Below, piece after piece: positions 24,306 to 32,195 of a stretch of 64,000 nucleotides of DNA. The stretch spans positions 310,001 to 374,000 of the forward strand of contig NZ_JBJDLK010000004.1 in assembly GCF_045762675.1 (NCBI RefSeq), given 5' to 3'. The stretch is from Elizabethkingia meningoseptica_A (GTDB lineage Bacteria; Bacteroidota; Bacteroidia; Flavobacteriales; Weeksellaceae). The notes beneath the pieces are model-generated. The model searched no databases. It was not told where the DNA came from and saw only the letters and a program-made list of their open reading frames with translations. A program made the position numbers and the translations under genes. Within the stretch, counting starts at the first letter, position 1; each line of letters opens with the position of its first letter.

Positions 24306-24715
24306 CTGTAAAACTTTTTAGTAAGTAAATATATACAATAATCCTATCCGTATAGAGGTCAGTTTGTAGTACATGATTAAGTTTCTTTTATACCAATCAG
24401 TGACAAGATTTGAACTTATGTTTAATCCTGTATTTTGATGTGACGCCATTATAGTTATTTTTTTTAATCGTATTATTACCAGATGAAACCTTTATCTGGT
24501 GTAAGCCATTTTTTTCTGTACACATATGGATGAAAATAATCTGTTCATATTTAAAGCTTAGAAAAGAAGCACTTTATATTGTTTAACTTTAATGCAAACA
24601 TTCTGAGACACCCTAAAATTTACCAATTAATGAATATGATTGGTTTTAGAATTTCAGAAAACGTTATTGAGCAAGTTCATCTAAAATAAATTCAATGTTG
24701 ATAAAGTAGCTGTTT
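24306..24715. other. Spacer of about 410 bp with one isolated inverted repeat
   Basis: No coding frame is evident. An inverted repeat ACCAGAT/ATCTGGT with a 9-nt loop sits at about 24479-24501, but it has no adjoining T-tract and no nearby gene end to terminate. The remainder is AT-rich and featureless. Confidence 0.45.
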
Positions 24716-25309
24716 ATGAATACCTATCACTTCCGATTTAATAATGGAAAAACTTCAACTATCCTGTTTTGGTTTTTTGCTACTTTGCTAACTGTTTCAC
24801 TAGCAAGCGTCACTATTGTTTTACTACCGGATTCACGGTCAATTTTCCCTGTTTGGGTATTACTGATTTCTTTTCCATTAATGTTAGTGGCTATTTACAG
24901 GTTATTTAAAGCGACCACCGAAAAACGGTCAAACGAAACCATTTCATTTAGTGAAAAAGGATTTACCAGTTCTTGTTTCGGTGCTGTTTTGTTTTCAGAA
25001 ATACATTCCATTCGGGTTCCGGTAAAGGAAATAGGTTTGTTGGGAGGATTACAGTATGAGTATTATAAAAAAACAGATAATGATCTGCCTAATCTGGAAT
25101 TTTCGATTGCCACGAAAGATGGGAAAATATTAACTTTGATATTGAATGAATGGGGCGGGCTTTATAATTCACAAGAAGATTTTTCCATTTTCTTCAACTT
25201 TCTCACAGCATTAACCGATCATTTGTACCAACTTTACCACTCCAATGAACCATATAAAAGTTATTTAAAAATTCTTAATGAAGAAGGTTCCTGGAATAGA
25301 CCGGGGTGA
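24716..25309 (+). CDS. Hypothetical membrane protein with two N-terminal transmembrane helices
   Basis: I do not recognise this 197-residue protein. After about 12 polar residues there are two hydrophobic segments (about 15-36 and 44-64), then a soluble region of about 130 residues. The soluble part has a pattern of beta strands (Ile-Ser-Phe, Gly-Phe-Thr, Ile-His-Ser-Ile-Arg-Val) that resembles a PH-like or bPH domain following a membrane hairpin. It is flanked by wide AT-rich spacers and has no operon partner. A PH-like fold is inference from pattern only. Confidence 0.65.
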   Translation: MNTYHFRFNNGKTSTILFWFFATLLTVSLASVTIVLLPDSRSIFPVWVLLISFPLMLVAIYRLFKATTEKRSNETISFSEKGFTSSCFGAVLFSEIHSIRVPVKEIGLLGGLQYEYYKKTDNDLPNLEFSIATKDGKILTLILNEWGGLYNSQEDFSIFFNFLTALTDHLYQLYHSNEPYKSYLKILNEEGSWNRPG

Positions 25310-25574
25310 TCCAGGGAAAATTTCTTGCACTGTCAAAATAATTGAAAGCGTGTGTTGTAGATTCAGTAATCGACACTCTTAATATAGGCTTAAAGTGAAG
25401 TTTATATTAAAATAGTAACCAGATTGTAAAAATAAATATTGTTGATTTCATATTACTTCTTTGCTTTTATAGACAGTAACAAGGGGAAAAATTGAAACTG
25501 ATCCTGAATAAATAGCTAAATTTTAAAACTCCCTAATTATTAAATGATTATATTGTGGATAAATATGAAGAATT

Positions 25575-25799
25575 ATGTCCAAGAAAAGATCTAATACCAA
25601 TAATATCTCCGATAATTTAGGAAATAATCAAAAGAAAACAGATTTAGAAAGAGCTAAAATAGCTTTGGAAAAAGCAAAGGAAGCGAATAAAAATCGACCG
25701 GTTATACGGCTTAGTGGTAAAGATACTGAATTTGGACGTGCATTATCTGATAAAATGACTCAGAATAAAATGCAAGACAAATCCAAAAAAGATAAATAA
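25575..25799 (+). CDS. Small basic hypothetical protein
   Basis: This 74-residue protein is very rich in Lys, Asn and Asp and has no hydrophobic segment. A short predicted amphipathic helix (Leu-Glu-Arg-Ala-Lys-Ile-Ala-Leu-Glu-Lys-Ala-Lys, about 24-35) sits between disordered tails. Composition fits a cytoplasmic nucleic-acid- or protein-binding small protein, but no family is recognised. The preceding 265 bp hold no other gene. It could be a chance frame, although codon use resembles its neighbours. Confidence 0.5.
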   Translation: MSKKRSNTNNISDNLGNNQKKTDLERAKIALEKAKEANKNRPVIRLSGKDTEFGRALSDKMTQNKMQDKSKKDK

Positions 25800-26002
25800 C
25801 AGAATATTCTATTTTAACAGAACATGTAATTATACTAATAACTATAGGTTATATTCACCGATTTACCTGTATTTAGTATAAAAGCTTATTTAGAAACGTA
25901 TATTTTTTTGTAGAAATTTATTTTAAATATAGATTTTTTTCTATAAATATTAAATAATATTCAAAAATATTATAATAAATATTTTAATTGAAAGAAAAAA
26001 TA

Positions 26003-26010
26003 TATTTTTG
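26003..26010 (+). promoter_or_regulatory. -7 box of the small secreted protein gene
   Basis: TATTTTTG lies 13 nt before the chosen ATG at 26024, which supports that start. The surrounding 120 bp is extremely AT-rich. Confidence 0.5.
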
Positions 26011-26023
26011 CAAAAATATTTAT

Positions 26024-26461
26024 ATGAAAAGAATTATCTTTAATCAATTAGTTATGGCGGTGTTTTTTTTGCCTTTCACCATAGTGTATGGGCAAAAAAT
26101 ATCAATCAAAAAGCAAATACTACTTATTGATAATAAGGAAGTATTTAAAGCAGAAAGTACCGGACAGTTTGGTGCTAATGGTTATATATTTTATGACTTA
26201 CACAATGAAACACCTGTATTAAAAATTATTGCAAATAATGGTGGAACACATATGTATTTAGGTGATGATTTCCTGGAGACAACATTATTAGCTACAGGAC
26301 AAAGATTTGATATAAAAGGTAGAGTATATAAAGATGTTCTATTATTGCTTCTTAAAAATAAAGTTTTAACACCAGATGGTACAATTGACGATTCAAAAGT
26401 TGAATTATTTTTAAAGAATTATGATGAGAAAATAAGAGACAGAACACTCATGGTGAGATAA
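26024..26461 (+). CDS. Hypothetical secreted protein
   Basis: This 145-residue protein has a signal peptide (Lys-Arg start, hydrophobic core Leu-Val-Met-Ala-Val-Phe-Phe-Leu-Pro-Phe, cleavage after Val-Tyr-Gly near 22). The mature part of about 120 residues is beta-rich at first and charged at the C-terminus. I recognise no family. I place the start at 26024 rather than at an in-frame ATG 36 bp earlier, because the signal peptide begins here and the upstream part overlaps the promoter box. It ends at a terminator. It lies in the most AT-rich part of the window. Confidence 0.65.
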   Translation: MKRIIFNQLVMAVFFLPFTIVYGQKISIKKQILLIDNKEVFKAESTGQFGANGYIFYDLHNETPVLKIIANNGGTHMYLGDDFLETTLLATGQRFDIKGRVYKDVLLLLLKNKVLTPDGTIDDSKVELFLKNYDEKIRDRTLMVR

Positions 26462-26512
26462 TGTCTGTTATTTTATATAAGTGAGTCTTCTTTATAGAGA
26501 ATATAATAAATA

Positions 26513-26541
26513 AAAAGGAGGCTATTTTAGTCTCCTTTTCC
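26513..26541 (+). terminator. Terminator of the small secreted protein gene
   Basis: The stem AAAAGGAG/CTCCTTTT, with an inner CT/AG pairing, encloses an AT loop about 50 bp after the stop codon. Confidence 0.7.
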
Positions 26542-26640
26542 ATATGAAGCCTGTCTTAAATCATTTTTATTTAGCATGTTCAGTAAATAGCATATTATTT
26601 TGAATTTCAAAAAGAAAAAATAATGAAGAGCAATTATTCA

Positions 26641-27090
26641 TTACAATAACTTTTCAAAACAAAGACTGCTCTCTATATTTTCATATTGCCCGTAGTTAGG
26701 AATTTGCTGATATCCGCTTTTTTTATACAAACCTATTGCTTCAGGCATTTTATCACCGGTTTCTAAAATACATTTATGATAAGACAGATCTTTTGCCCAT
26801 TCTTCTAAACTTTTCAAAACAGACATAGCAATATTTCTCCCGCGAAATTCTTCCGGTACAAACATTCTTTTTACTTCCATCGTATTACTGTCATACATTT
26901 TTATAGCTCCACATCCTGCTGGTTGATGGTCAAAGTAAGCCACAATAACATGACTGATCAGATCAGTTTTATTAAACTGAGTAAAGAAATCATTGTTGTT
27001 TCCATTTCTTTCCGCCAGGTCTGCATCAAGCTTAAGTATTAAATTTTGAAAATCCTTGTTTTCCGAATTTGTTTTGAGAATCTTTATCAT
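26641..27090 (-). CDS. GNAT family N-acetyltransferase
   Basis: This 149-residue acetyl-CoA-dependent transferase of the GNAT fold has the acetyl-CoA pyrophosphate loop in Phe-Arg-Gly-Arg-Asn-Ile-Ala-Met (about 83-90), matching the R/Q-x-x-G-x-A/G motif. It also has a conserved Lys-Arg-Met-Phe-Val strand before it and the C-terminal Tyr-Lys-Lys-Ser-Gly-Tyr motif typical of small-molecule acetyltransferases. The acceptor is unknown. It is a single gene, transcribed leftward toward the secreted protein gene, with AT-rich spacers on both sides. Confidence 0.88.
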   Translation of the reverse strand: MIKILKTNSENKDFQNLILKLDADLAERNGNNNDFFTQFNKTDLISHVIVAYFDHQPAGCGAIKMYDSNTMEVKRMFVPEEFRGRNIAMSVLKSLEEWAKDLSYHKCILETGDKMPEAIGLYKKSGYQQIPNYGQYENIESSLCFEKLL

Positions 27091-27215
27091 AAGATTGCTG
27101 TTTATGATTTTCTTGTTTCTTTTAAGAATAATAAAAGTATGAGTTATAACTTAACTGACATAATATTCTGCTATTTTCTATTCAATATATTAGACTTATA
27201 GATTTATTTCGATTG

Positions 27216-27248
27216 TTTGATTATTTCATTTGAAAAAAAATATATTTG
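27216..27248 (+). promoter_or_regulatory. Promoter of the small lipoprotein gene
   Basis: TTTG at 27216-27219 and TATATTTG at 27241-27248 are separated by 21 bp, a good match to the Bacteroidota consensus, and lie 17 bp before the ATG. Confidence 0.65.
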
Positions 27249-27265
27249 CCACACAAATGTGATAT

Positions 27266-27580
27266 ATGAAAAAATATTTATTCCTTTCAGTAGTGGCAAT
27301 AGCATGGGCGTGTAGTAGTTCCGATAACAGAGATGAAACTAAAAAAGAAGAAGAAAAAACCTGTAATTGTAATTCACAGTTATTTTCCCGGGAACAGCGT
27401 ATTGATAAAAATGGAGAAACAATTAGCGATACAGGCTGGAAAGAAACAGGAAATAACACACCATATAGTAAGAAGTGTGATGACCATAATAAAGTATACG
27501 GAGGGTCTACATCTACCACTTCGTACCCAGGCGGATTGAAAATAATACTTCAGGAAGAATACAGAGTAAAATGTTATTAG
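27266..27580 (+). CDS. Small hypothetical lipoprotein
   Basis: This 104-residue protein has a lipoprotein signal with Cys16 (Ala-Trp-Ala-Cys-Ser-Ser-Ser) followed by a charged Asp/Glu/Lys linker. A cysteine-containing small domain comes next (Cys-Asn-Cys near 33-35, two further Cys later, one being the penultimate residue). The five cysteines after the lipid anchor suggest disulfide bonds in the periplasm or on the surface. No family is recognised. A consensus promoter and a downstream terminator mark it as a real single-gene unit. Confidence 0.7.
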   Translation: MKKYLFLSVVAIAWACSSSDNRDETKKEEEKTCNCNSQLFSREQRIDKNGETISDTGWKETGNNTPYSKKCDDHNKVYGGSTSTTSYPGGLKIILQEEYRVKCY

Positions 27581-27647
27581 GAATCGATCGGGAGTATTTT
27601 CAGTAGTTTACTGTTCTTTAGATTCTTAATCTGTTTGATAATATATA

Positions 27648-27679
27648 AAAATATCCTGAATTCATTTCAGGATATTTTG
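27648..27679 (+). terminator. Terminator of the small lipoprotein gene
   Basis: The stem ATATCCTGAA/TTCAGGATAT with a 5-nt loop is followed by TTTGTT. Confidence 0.75.
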
Positions 27680-27840
27680 TTATGAGAACTTTTGTATAAG
27701 CATTCTTATGATTGTATTTTCCGAAATACAGCACCAAAGTATAATATTAAGGAAGAAATATATTGTTAAAACATTGTTTTTCAGACAATATTTTTTAATT
27801 ATAAATTTCTTATCTTTAATAGGTATTAAGTAATTAAGCT

Positions 27841-27993
27841 ATGAAAGAGTCTGACAAAAATATACCCAATGGACTTGTACTTGCTGTTATTGCAATACTT
27901 GTTGTGATGATCATTGTGTACCTTATTATGGCTTTGTTTTTTCCGGATGTACTAACCTCTATGAGCGAGGCAAAGATGACACCGGTAAAATAA
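27841..27993 (+). CDS. 50-residue single-pass membrane protein
   Basis: A complete frame of 50 codons from ATG to TAA encodes ten polar residues, one long hydrophobic helix (about 11-34, Gly-Leu-Val-Leu-Ala-Val to Ala-Leu-Phe-Phe), and a 16-residue polar tail. The composition is that of a genuine small membrane protein rather than a chance frame. A TATCTTTA-type box lies about 20 bp upstream. It precedes the M15-like gene by 59 bp and may be cotranscribed with it. No family is recognised. Confidence 0.55.
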   Translation: MKESDKNIPNGLVLAVIAILVVMIIVYLIMALFFPDVLTSMSEAKMTPVK

Positions 27994-28052
27994 AATATAA
28001 TGTGGTATAACAAACGGGGCTTTTACAACGTTATTAATATTGAAAATTAATA

Positions 28053-28661
28053 ATGAGGAAATTATTTTTTACAATCTTAGGTGTAGTTATAGCGATAAAC
28101 AGTGCTGCTCAGTCTGCAAGATGCTATGATCTGAATAAAGTACTTCAGGTAGAACCTACACCAATTTATAAACAACATCTGGACGCTTCCAAAAGGTTTA
28201 ATATCAATATTCTTGAAAACTCCAAAAGCATCCGAAAATATACTAAAAAAGGAAAGCTTGTTACCGTAGGTAGTTTAGGTAAAGGCTACAGAATTCATAA
28301 ACTGGATTATAGTCAGGCCTATCTGGTTCCTAAAGCAAAAACTACACTTCGGAATATTGCAAAGAAATTTAATGCTGATAATAAAGGAAGTACCTTAACC
28401 GTCACTTCTCTTACCCGGACCCTTGAAGATCAGTGCCGTTTAAGGAAAGTAAACCCCAATGCATCACTGGGAGTCAGTTCACATAATTACGGGAATTCTT
28501 TTGATATCTCTTATGTGCGTTTCAACGATAAGCTGAAATCGAATCCAAGACTTGAGGCAGCATTAGAAAAGGTTTTGAATTTTTACAGAGATGCCGGAAA
28601 GCTTTACTATATTAAAGAGAGACAGCAAAGCTGTTACCATGTTACAGTAAGCAATTATTAA
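28053..28661 (+). CDS. DUF5715 family protein, M15-like (D-Ala-D-Ala carboxypeptidase-type) zinc site
   Basis: This 202-residue exported protein has a signal peptide ending near Ala-Ala-Gln (20). The C-terminal half carries the M15/Hedgehog-type zinc pattern: His144 and Asp151 in Ser-Ser-His-Asn-Tyr-Gly-Asn-Ser-Phe-Asp, and His196 in Tyr-His-Val. It is preceded by Thr-Ser-Leu-Thr-Arg-Thr near 118-123, which matches the arginine region of VanY-like peptidases. This suggests cleavage or binding of peptidoglycan stem peptides in the periplasm. Activity is inferred from the metal-binding pattern. Confidence 0.82.
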   Translation: MRKLFFTILGVVIAINSAAQSARCYDLNKVLQVEPTPIYKQHLDASKRFNINILENSKSIRKYTKKGKLVTVGSLGKGYRIHKLDYSQAYLVPKAKTTLRNIAKKFNADNKGSTLTVTSLTRTLEDQCRLRKVNPNASLGVSSHNYGNSFDISYVRFNDKLKSNPRLEAALEKVLNFYRDAGKLYYIKERQQSCYHVTVSNY

Positions 28662-28666
28662 AAATA

Positions 28667-28690
28667 AAAGGCTTTCATTCGAAAGCCTTT
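28667..28690. terminator. Bidirectional terminator between the M15-like and phytase-like genes
   Basis: The stem AAAGGCTTTC/GAAAGCCTTT with loop ATTC is a near-perfect palindrome usable on both strands. Confidence 0.85.
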
Positions 28691-28708
28691 GTATATAGAT
28701 AGGAACCG

Positions 28709-29986
28709 TTATTTTAACGGCTTTTTTAGTTTGATAAAGCGAATCGTATTCTTATCAACAGTGTTGTTGTATGGCAGGATCTTTTGCTGGTATTTTCCGG
28801 AGCCTGTTACCCCAAAATCATCGTCATTACTTATTGCAATTGTATTATTGTCAATGACAATAAGTCCCTCCGCCTTATCATGTGGATAAATATCGTTAAG
28901 GTCGGTCATTAAATCAAGAACGAGTGTTTTCTTTACAGGGATAATGTTATTCTGCTGTAACCCCTTGGCATCAATTAATTGTTCCAATGCAAGATTGTTG
29001 TATAATTTTCCTTTTTCACCGTTGTCAGGATCCGAAACATCAGTAGCGCCATCCAACTCAATTTTGTATACCCTTTTGAAAACAGAACTTCTGTTTGCAG
29101 CTGTAGCATACTCCCCGTCGCGTTCCAACACGAGGAACGTTGTATTGTCAACAGCAGCAATTTCACTAACCGCCTGCAAATCCTTATTCTCCATAAGATA
29201 AACAAACTGCTGTGTTTTTCCCGAAGCAATATCAAAAGTAATAATCCGGATGATAAGGGAGCCTTTCATATCAGCGGACGTAGGATTGTATAACGGAAAC
29301 TGCATAATCCCCACCAGTGTTTTTCCGTCAGGTGTTATACACAAACCTTCCATTCCCCTGTTCGGACGTCTTTTTGCGAAAACCTTAGGTATTTTTCTTG
29401 CGGTATTAAACGGATTAATCTTCTCAATAGTATTTCCGTTTTTATCAAAATGAATAATGTGCGGACCATACTCATCACTTATCCAGAAGGTACCGTCCGG
29501 AGCAATTGCCATACCTTCGGAATCCAGTCCGTCGACATCTGTGTTTAATATATTGCCTTTTGTATCATAAGCTGTTTCTCCGGTTCCTCCCACCCCGATA
29601 GGATTAGGTAAGCCCGTAAGATTTTTTCCGGCAGCATTTTTCAAAAGAATAGTACCTATTTGCACAAGCTTTCCGTCTTTCAGCTGAAATTTTCCAATTT
29701 GCGGTGTGAAATCAGGATTTGAGAAAATTTTTGAATCTTTTACAGTTCCGTCGATGTTGGGACCTCGGTCTGTCAGCATATAAAAAACAGAATGATCTTG
29801 CGGATCCCGTACCAATGCCGATCCGTAGCCGCCATTGTAAACTTTTACACCATTGATATCATTGATGATTTTAGGATCAGTAGCCTCAGTAGCATCCGGG
29901 TAATTGATTGTTTTAAAAGCGTTATCGTCGTTGTTGCAGGCGCATAGAGCCGATAAAAAAGAGATGAATAAAATTTTTTTCTGCAT
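28709..29986 (-). CDS. Esterase-like activity of phytase (PF13449-type) family lipoprotein
   Basis: This 425-residue lipoprotein has Cys17 in Leu-Cys-Ala-Cys-Asn-Asn and then a beta-propeller-like domain. Its acidic repeats (Ser-Glu-Gly-Met-Ala, Gly-Met-Glu-Gly-Leu, Ala-Glu-Gly-Leu) are the recurring E-G-[LM] signature of the phytase-esterase-like family and probably bind calcium or phosphate. Family members are linked to phosphoester hydrolysis, but substrates are poorly defined. It stands alone, leftward, with a shared terminator downstream. The family call is strong and the reaction is not established. Confidence 0.85.
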   Translation of the reverse strand: MQKKILFISFLSALCACNNDDNAFKTINYPDATEATDPKIINDINGVKVYNGGYGSALVRDPQDHSVFYMLTDRGPNIDGTVKDSKIFSNPDFTPQIGKFQLKDGKLVQIGTILLKNAAGKNLTGLPNPIGVGGTGETAYDTKGNILNTDVDGLDSEGMAIAPDGTFWISDEYGPHIIHFDKNGNTIEKINPFNTARKIPKVFAKRRPNRGMEGLCITPDGKTLVGIMQFPLYNPTSADMKGSLIIRIITFDIASGKTQQFVYLMENKDLQAVSEIAAVDNTTFLVLERDGEYATAANRSSVFKRVYKIELDGATDVSDPDNGEKGKLYNNLALEQLIDAKGLQQNNIIPVKKTLVLDLMTDLNDIYPHDKAEGLIVIDNNTIAISNDDDFGVTGSGKYQQKILPYNNTVDKNTIRFIKLKKPLK

Positions 29987-30090
29987 AATAGTAAGGTATC
30001 AGTGTTAAAATCGGACAAAACTATTTCTTTAATGTATACGGTATTTTAACAGCATGTTATTTTTTAATGAATAATTGATGGTCAGGAATT

Positions 30091-30119
30091 TTTGATAAAA
30101 AATAGAATTCCTATTTTTG
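30091..30119 (+). promoter_or_regulatory. Promoter of the first ABC-F gene
   Basis: TTTG at 30091-30094 and TATTTTTG at 30112-30119 are separated by 17 bp, slightly short of the usual gap. The chosen start codon lies 39 bp downstream. Confidence 0.5.
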
Positions 30120-30158
30120 CAGATTCTTAGAGAAAATCGTTTAATTCAGAAAATTATT

Positions 30159-32093
30159 ATGCTTTCAGTTCAAAGTTTAGGATTGCATCACGCCGGAAAT
30201 TATCTTTTCCAGAATGTAAATTTTACCATTAAGAAAAATGATAAAATTGGTTTGGTAGGGAAAAATGGTGCAGGAAAATCCACATTGTTAAAAATGCTTT
30301 CCGGTGAGATTAATTTTTATGAGGGTGATGTTGTGCCGGACGGAAGTATTACAATTGGCTTTCTGAAGCAGGATCTGGACTTTGTGAAAGGCCGTACAGT
30401 ATGGAATGAAACCATGCAGGCTTTTGAAAGTATTAATGCAATGAAAACCGAGCTGGAAGAAGTAAACGTTGGTTTGGCGACTCGTACAGATTATGACAGT
30501 GATGAGTACGCAAAGCTGATTGACAGAATGACGGAGCTTAATGACCTGCTGATTCATCATGATGCCTATAACCTTGATGCTGAAATGGAAAAAGTTTTAC
30601 TGGGCTTAGGTTTCAAGGCCAGTGATTTTGATAAAATTACTGATGAATTTTCCGGAGGTTGGAGAATGCGCATAGAATTGGCAAAATTACTTTTGCAGAA
30701 GAATGATATCATGTTGCTCGATGAACCTACGAACCACCTGGATATGGAATCTATTATCTGGCTGGAAAACTTTTTGAAGGATTATCCGGGGGCAATTGTT
30801 CTGGTTTCCCACGACAAGCAGTTTATGACATCTGTGTGCAACCGTACTTTTGACATCAATAACAAAAAAGTTGATGATTACAAAGCCAACTATACCAAAT
30901 ATCTTGAGCTAAGAAAAGACAGAAAAGAAAAACTGATTCAGGCAAAGAAAAACCAGGATGCAGAAATAAAGCATACAGAAGAACTGATCAATAAGTTCCG
31001 CGCAAGTGCCTCCAAGGCAGCTTTTGCACAATCATTGATTAAAAAACTTGAAAAGGTTGAACGTATTGAGGTAGAGAATGATGATGTCTCTAAATTCAAT
31101 ATCCGATTTGTACAGTCGGTTGTTCCTGGTAAAGTAATCTTTGAAGCCAATAAACTTGGAAAAGCTTATGGTGAAAAACAGGTTTTTGATAATGTAGACT
31201 TTTTTATCGAAAGAGGGGCTAAAATTGCCTTACTGGGGCAGAATGGTCAGGGAAAAACAACATTGGCTAAAATTCTGGCCGGAGAAATCCGTGATTATTC
31301 AGGAGAATGGAATCTGGGACATAATGTGAACATTGGCTATTTCGCACAGAATCAGGAAGAAGTTCTTTCTCCGAATAAAACGGTATTGGAGGAAGCAGAA
31401 GATGCCGCTACCGAGGAAACCAGACCAAGAGTAAGAGACTTATTGGGATCTTTCCTGTTTCAGGGAGAAGATGTTCAGAAAAAAACAAAGGTACTTTCCG
31501 GAGGGGAGCGTAACCGTTTAGCGCTTTGTAAGCTGTTGTTGCGTCCGTTCAATACACTCATCATGGACGAACCTACAAACCACCTGGATATTCAGTCCAA
31601 GGAAATTATTAAGATCGCCTTACAGAAGTTTGAAGGAACATTGATTCTGATTTCCCACGACAGAGAATTTTTACAGGGCTTATCCGATAAGATCTTTGAA
31701 TTCCGAGATGGAAGAATGAAAGAATACCTTGGAAATATCGATGAATACCTTGAATACAGACAAAAAGAAAGTATAAGAGAAGTCTCTATTGAAAAATCCA
31801 AACTTGCTGAAGCAAAGCAGGAAAAACCTGTTCAGAAAGAAGAAGAACAACCAAAACCGGTTGAAACCAAGAAGGAGTTTGTAAGCAAAGAGAAGAAAAA
31901 CATCCAGAATAAAATCTCTAAAACAGAACAGAAAATCAACGAACTGGAAAGTAAAATAGAGGAACTGGAAGCCGGGTTTGCAAAAGAAAACCCTTCTGAA
32001 GAACAGCTTGAAAACTATCAGAAACTGAAAGAAGATCTGGAAATGGCTTTACAGGAATGGGAGTTTTTAGCCACACAATTAGAAGCTGAGTAG
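30159..32093 (+). CDS. ABC-F family ATPase
   Basis: This 644-residue soluble twin-ATPase has no membrane domain, as in ABC-F proteins that act on the ribosomal E site. The first cassette has Walker A GKNGAGKST near 38 and signature Phe-Ser-Gly-Gly-Trp. The second has GQNGQGKTT near 360 and Leu-Ser-Gly-Gly-Glu. A charged linker between them matches the P-site tRNA-interaction motif, and the C-terminal 90 residues form a Glu/Lys-rich coiled coil. I start at the ATG at 30159, because an ATG-less extension to 30117 would run into the -7 box. Role could be translation-factor-like or antibiotic protection; it resembles the housekeeping YheS/Uup type. Confidence 0.93.
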   Translation: MLSVQSLGLHHAGNYLFQNVNFTIKKNDKIGLVGKNGAGKSTLLKMLSGEINFYEGDVVPDGSITIGFLKQDLDFVKGRTVWNETMQAFESINAMKTELEEVNVGLATRTDYDSDEYAKLIDRMTELNDLLIHHDAYNLDAEMEKVLLGLGFKASDFDKITDEFSGGWRMRIELAKLLLQKNDIMLLDEPTNHLDMESIIWLENFLKDYPGAIVLVSHDKQFMTSVCNRTFDINNKKVDDYKANYTKYLELRKDRKEKLIQAKKNQDAEIKHTEELINKFRASASKAAFAQSLIKKLEKVERIEVENDDVSKFNIRFVQSVVPGKVIFEANKLGKAYGEKQVFDNVDFFIERGAKIALLGQNGQGKTTLAKILAGEIRDYSGEWNLGHNVNIGYFAQNQEEVLSPNKTVLEEAEDAATEETRPRVRDLLGSFLFQGEDVQKKTKVLSGGERNRLALCKLLLRPFNTLIMDEPTNHLDIQSKEIIKIALQKFEGTLILISHDREFLQGLSDKIFEFRDGRMKEYLGNIDEYLEYRQKESIREVSIEKSKLAEAKQEKPVQKEEEQPKPVETKKEFVSKEKKNIQNKISKTEQKINELESKIEELEAGFAKENPSEEQLENYQKLKEDLEMALQEWEFLATQLEAE

Positions 32094-32118
32094 GCCTTCA
32101 GGACGACGATATTTATGA

Positions 32119-32151
32119 TAAAAAGCAGATGCCGGGCATCTGCTTTCTTTG
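32119..32151 (+). terminator. Terminator of the first ABC-F gene
   Basis: The stem AAAAGCAGATGC/GCATCTGCTTT with loop CGG is followed by CTTTGTTTTT. It rules out the upstream start of the next frame. Confidence 0.88.
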
Positions 32152-32163
32152 TTTTTATTGTTG

Positions 32164-32171
32164 TATCTTTG
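32164..32171 (+). promoter_or_regulatory. -7 box of the HMG-CoA reductase gene
   Basis: TATCTTTG matches TAnnTTTG, 24 bp before the ATG at 32196 and just after the preceding terminator. Confidence 0.6.
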
Positions 32172-32195
32172 GAAGGATTTATATTTAGCAAAATA

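Noticed and set aside
24479..24501. Inverted repeat ACCAGAT/ATCTGGT as a terminator
   Set aside because: No T-tract on either strand and no gene end close by; kept only as a note in the spacer entry.
32115..32195. 27-residue N-terminal extension of HMG-CoA reductase
   Set aside because: These codons lie in the ABC-F terminator hairpin and the -7 box; the ATG at 32196 begins the usual family N-terminus.
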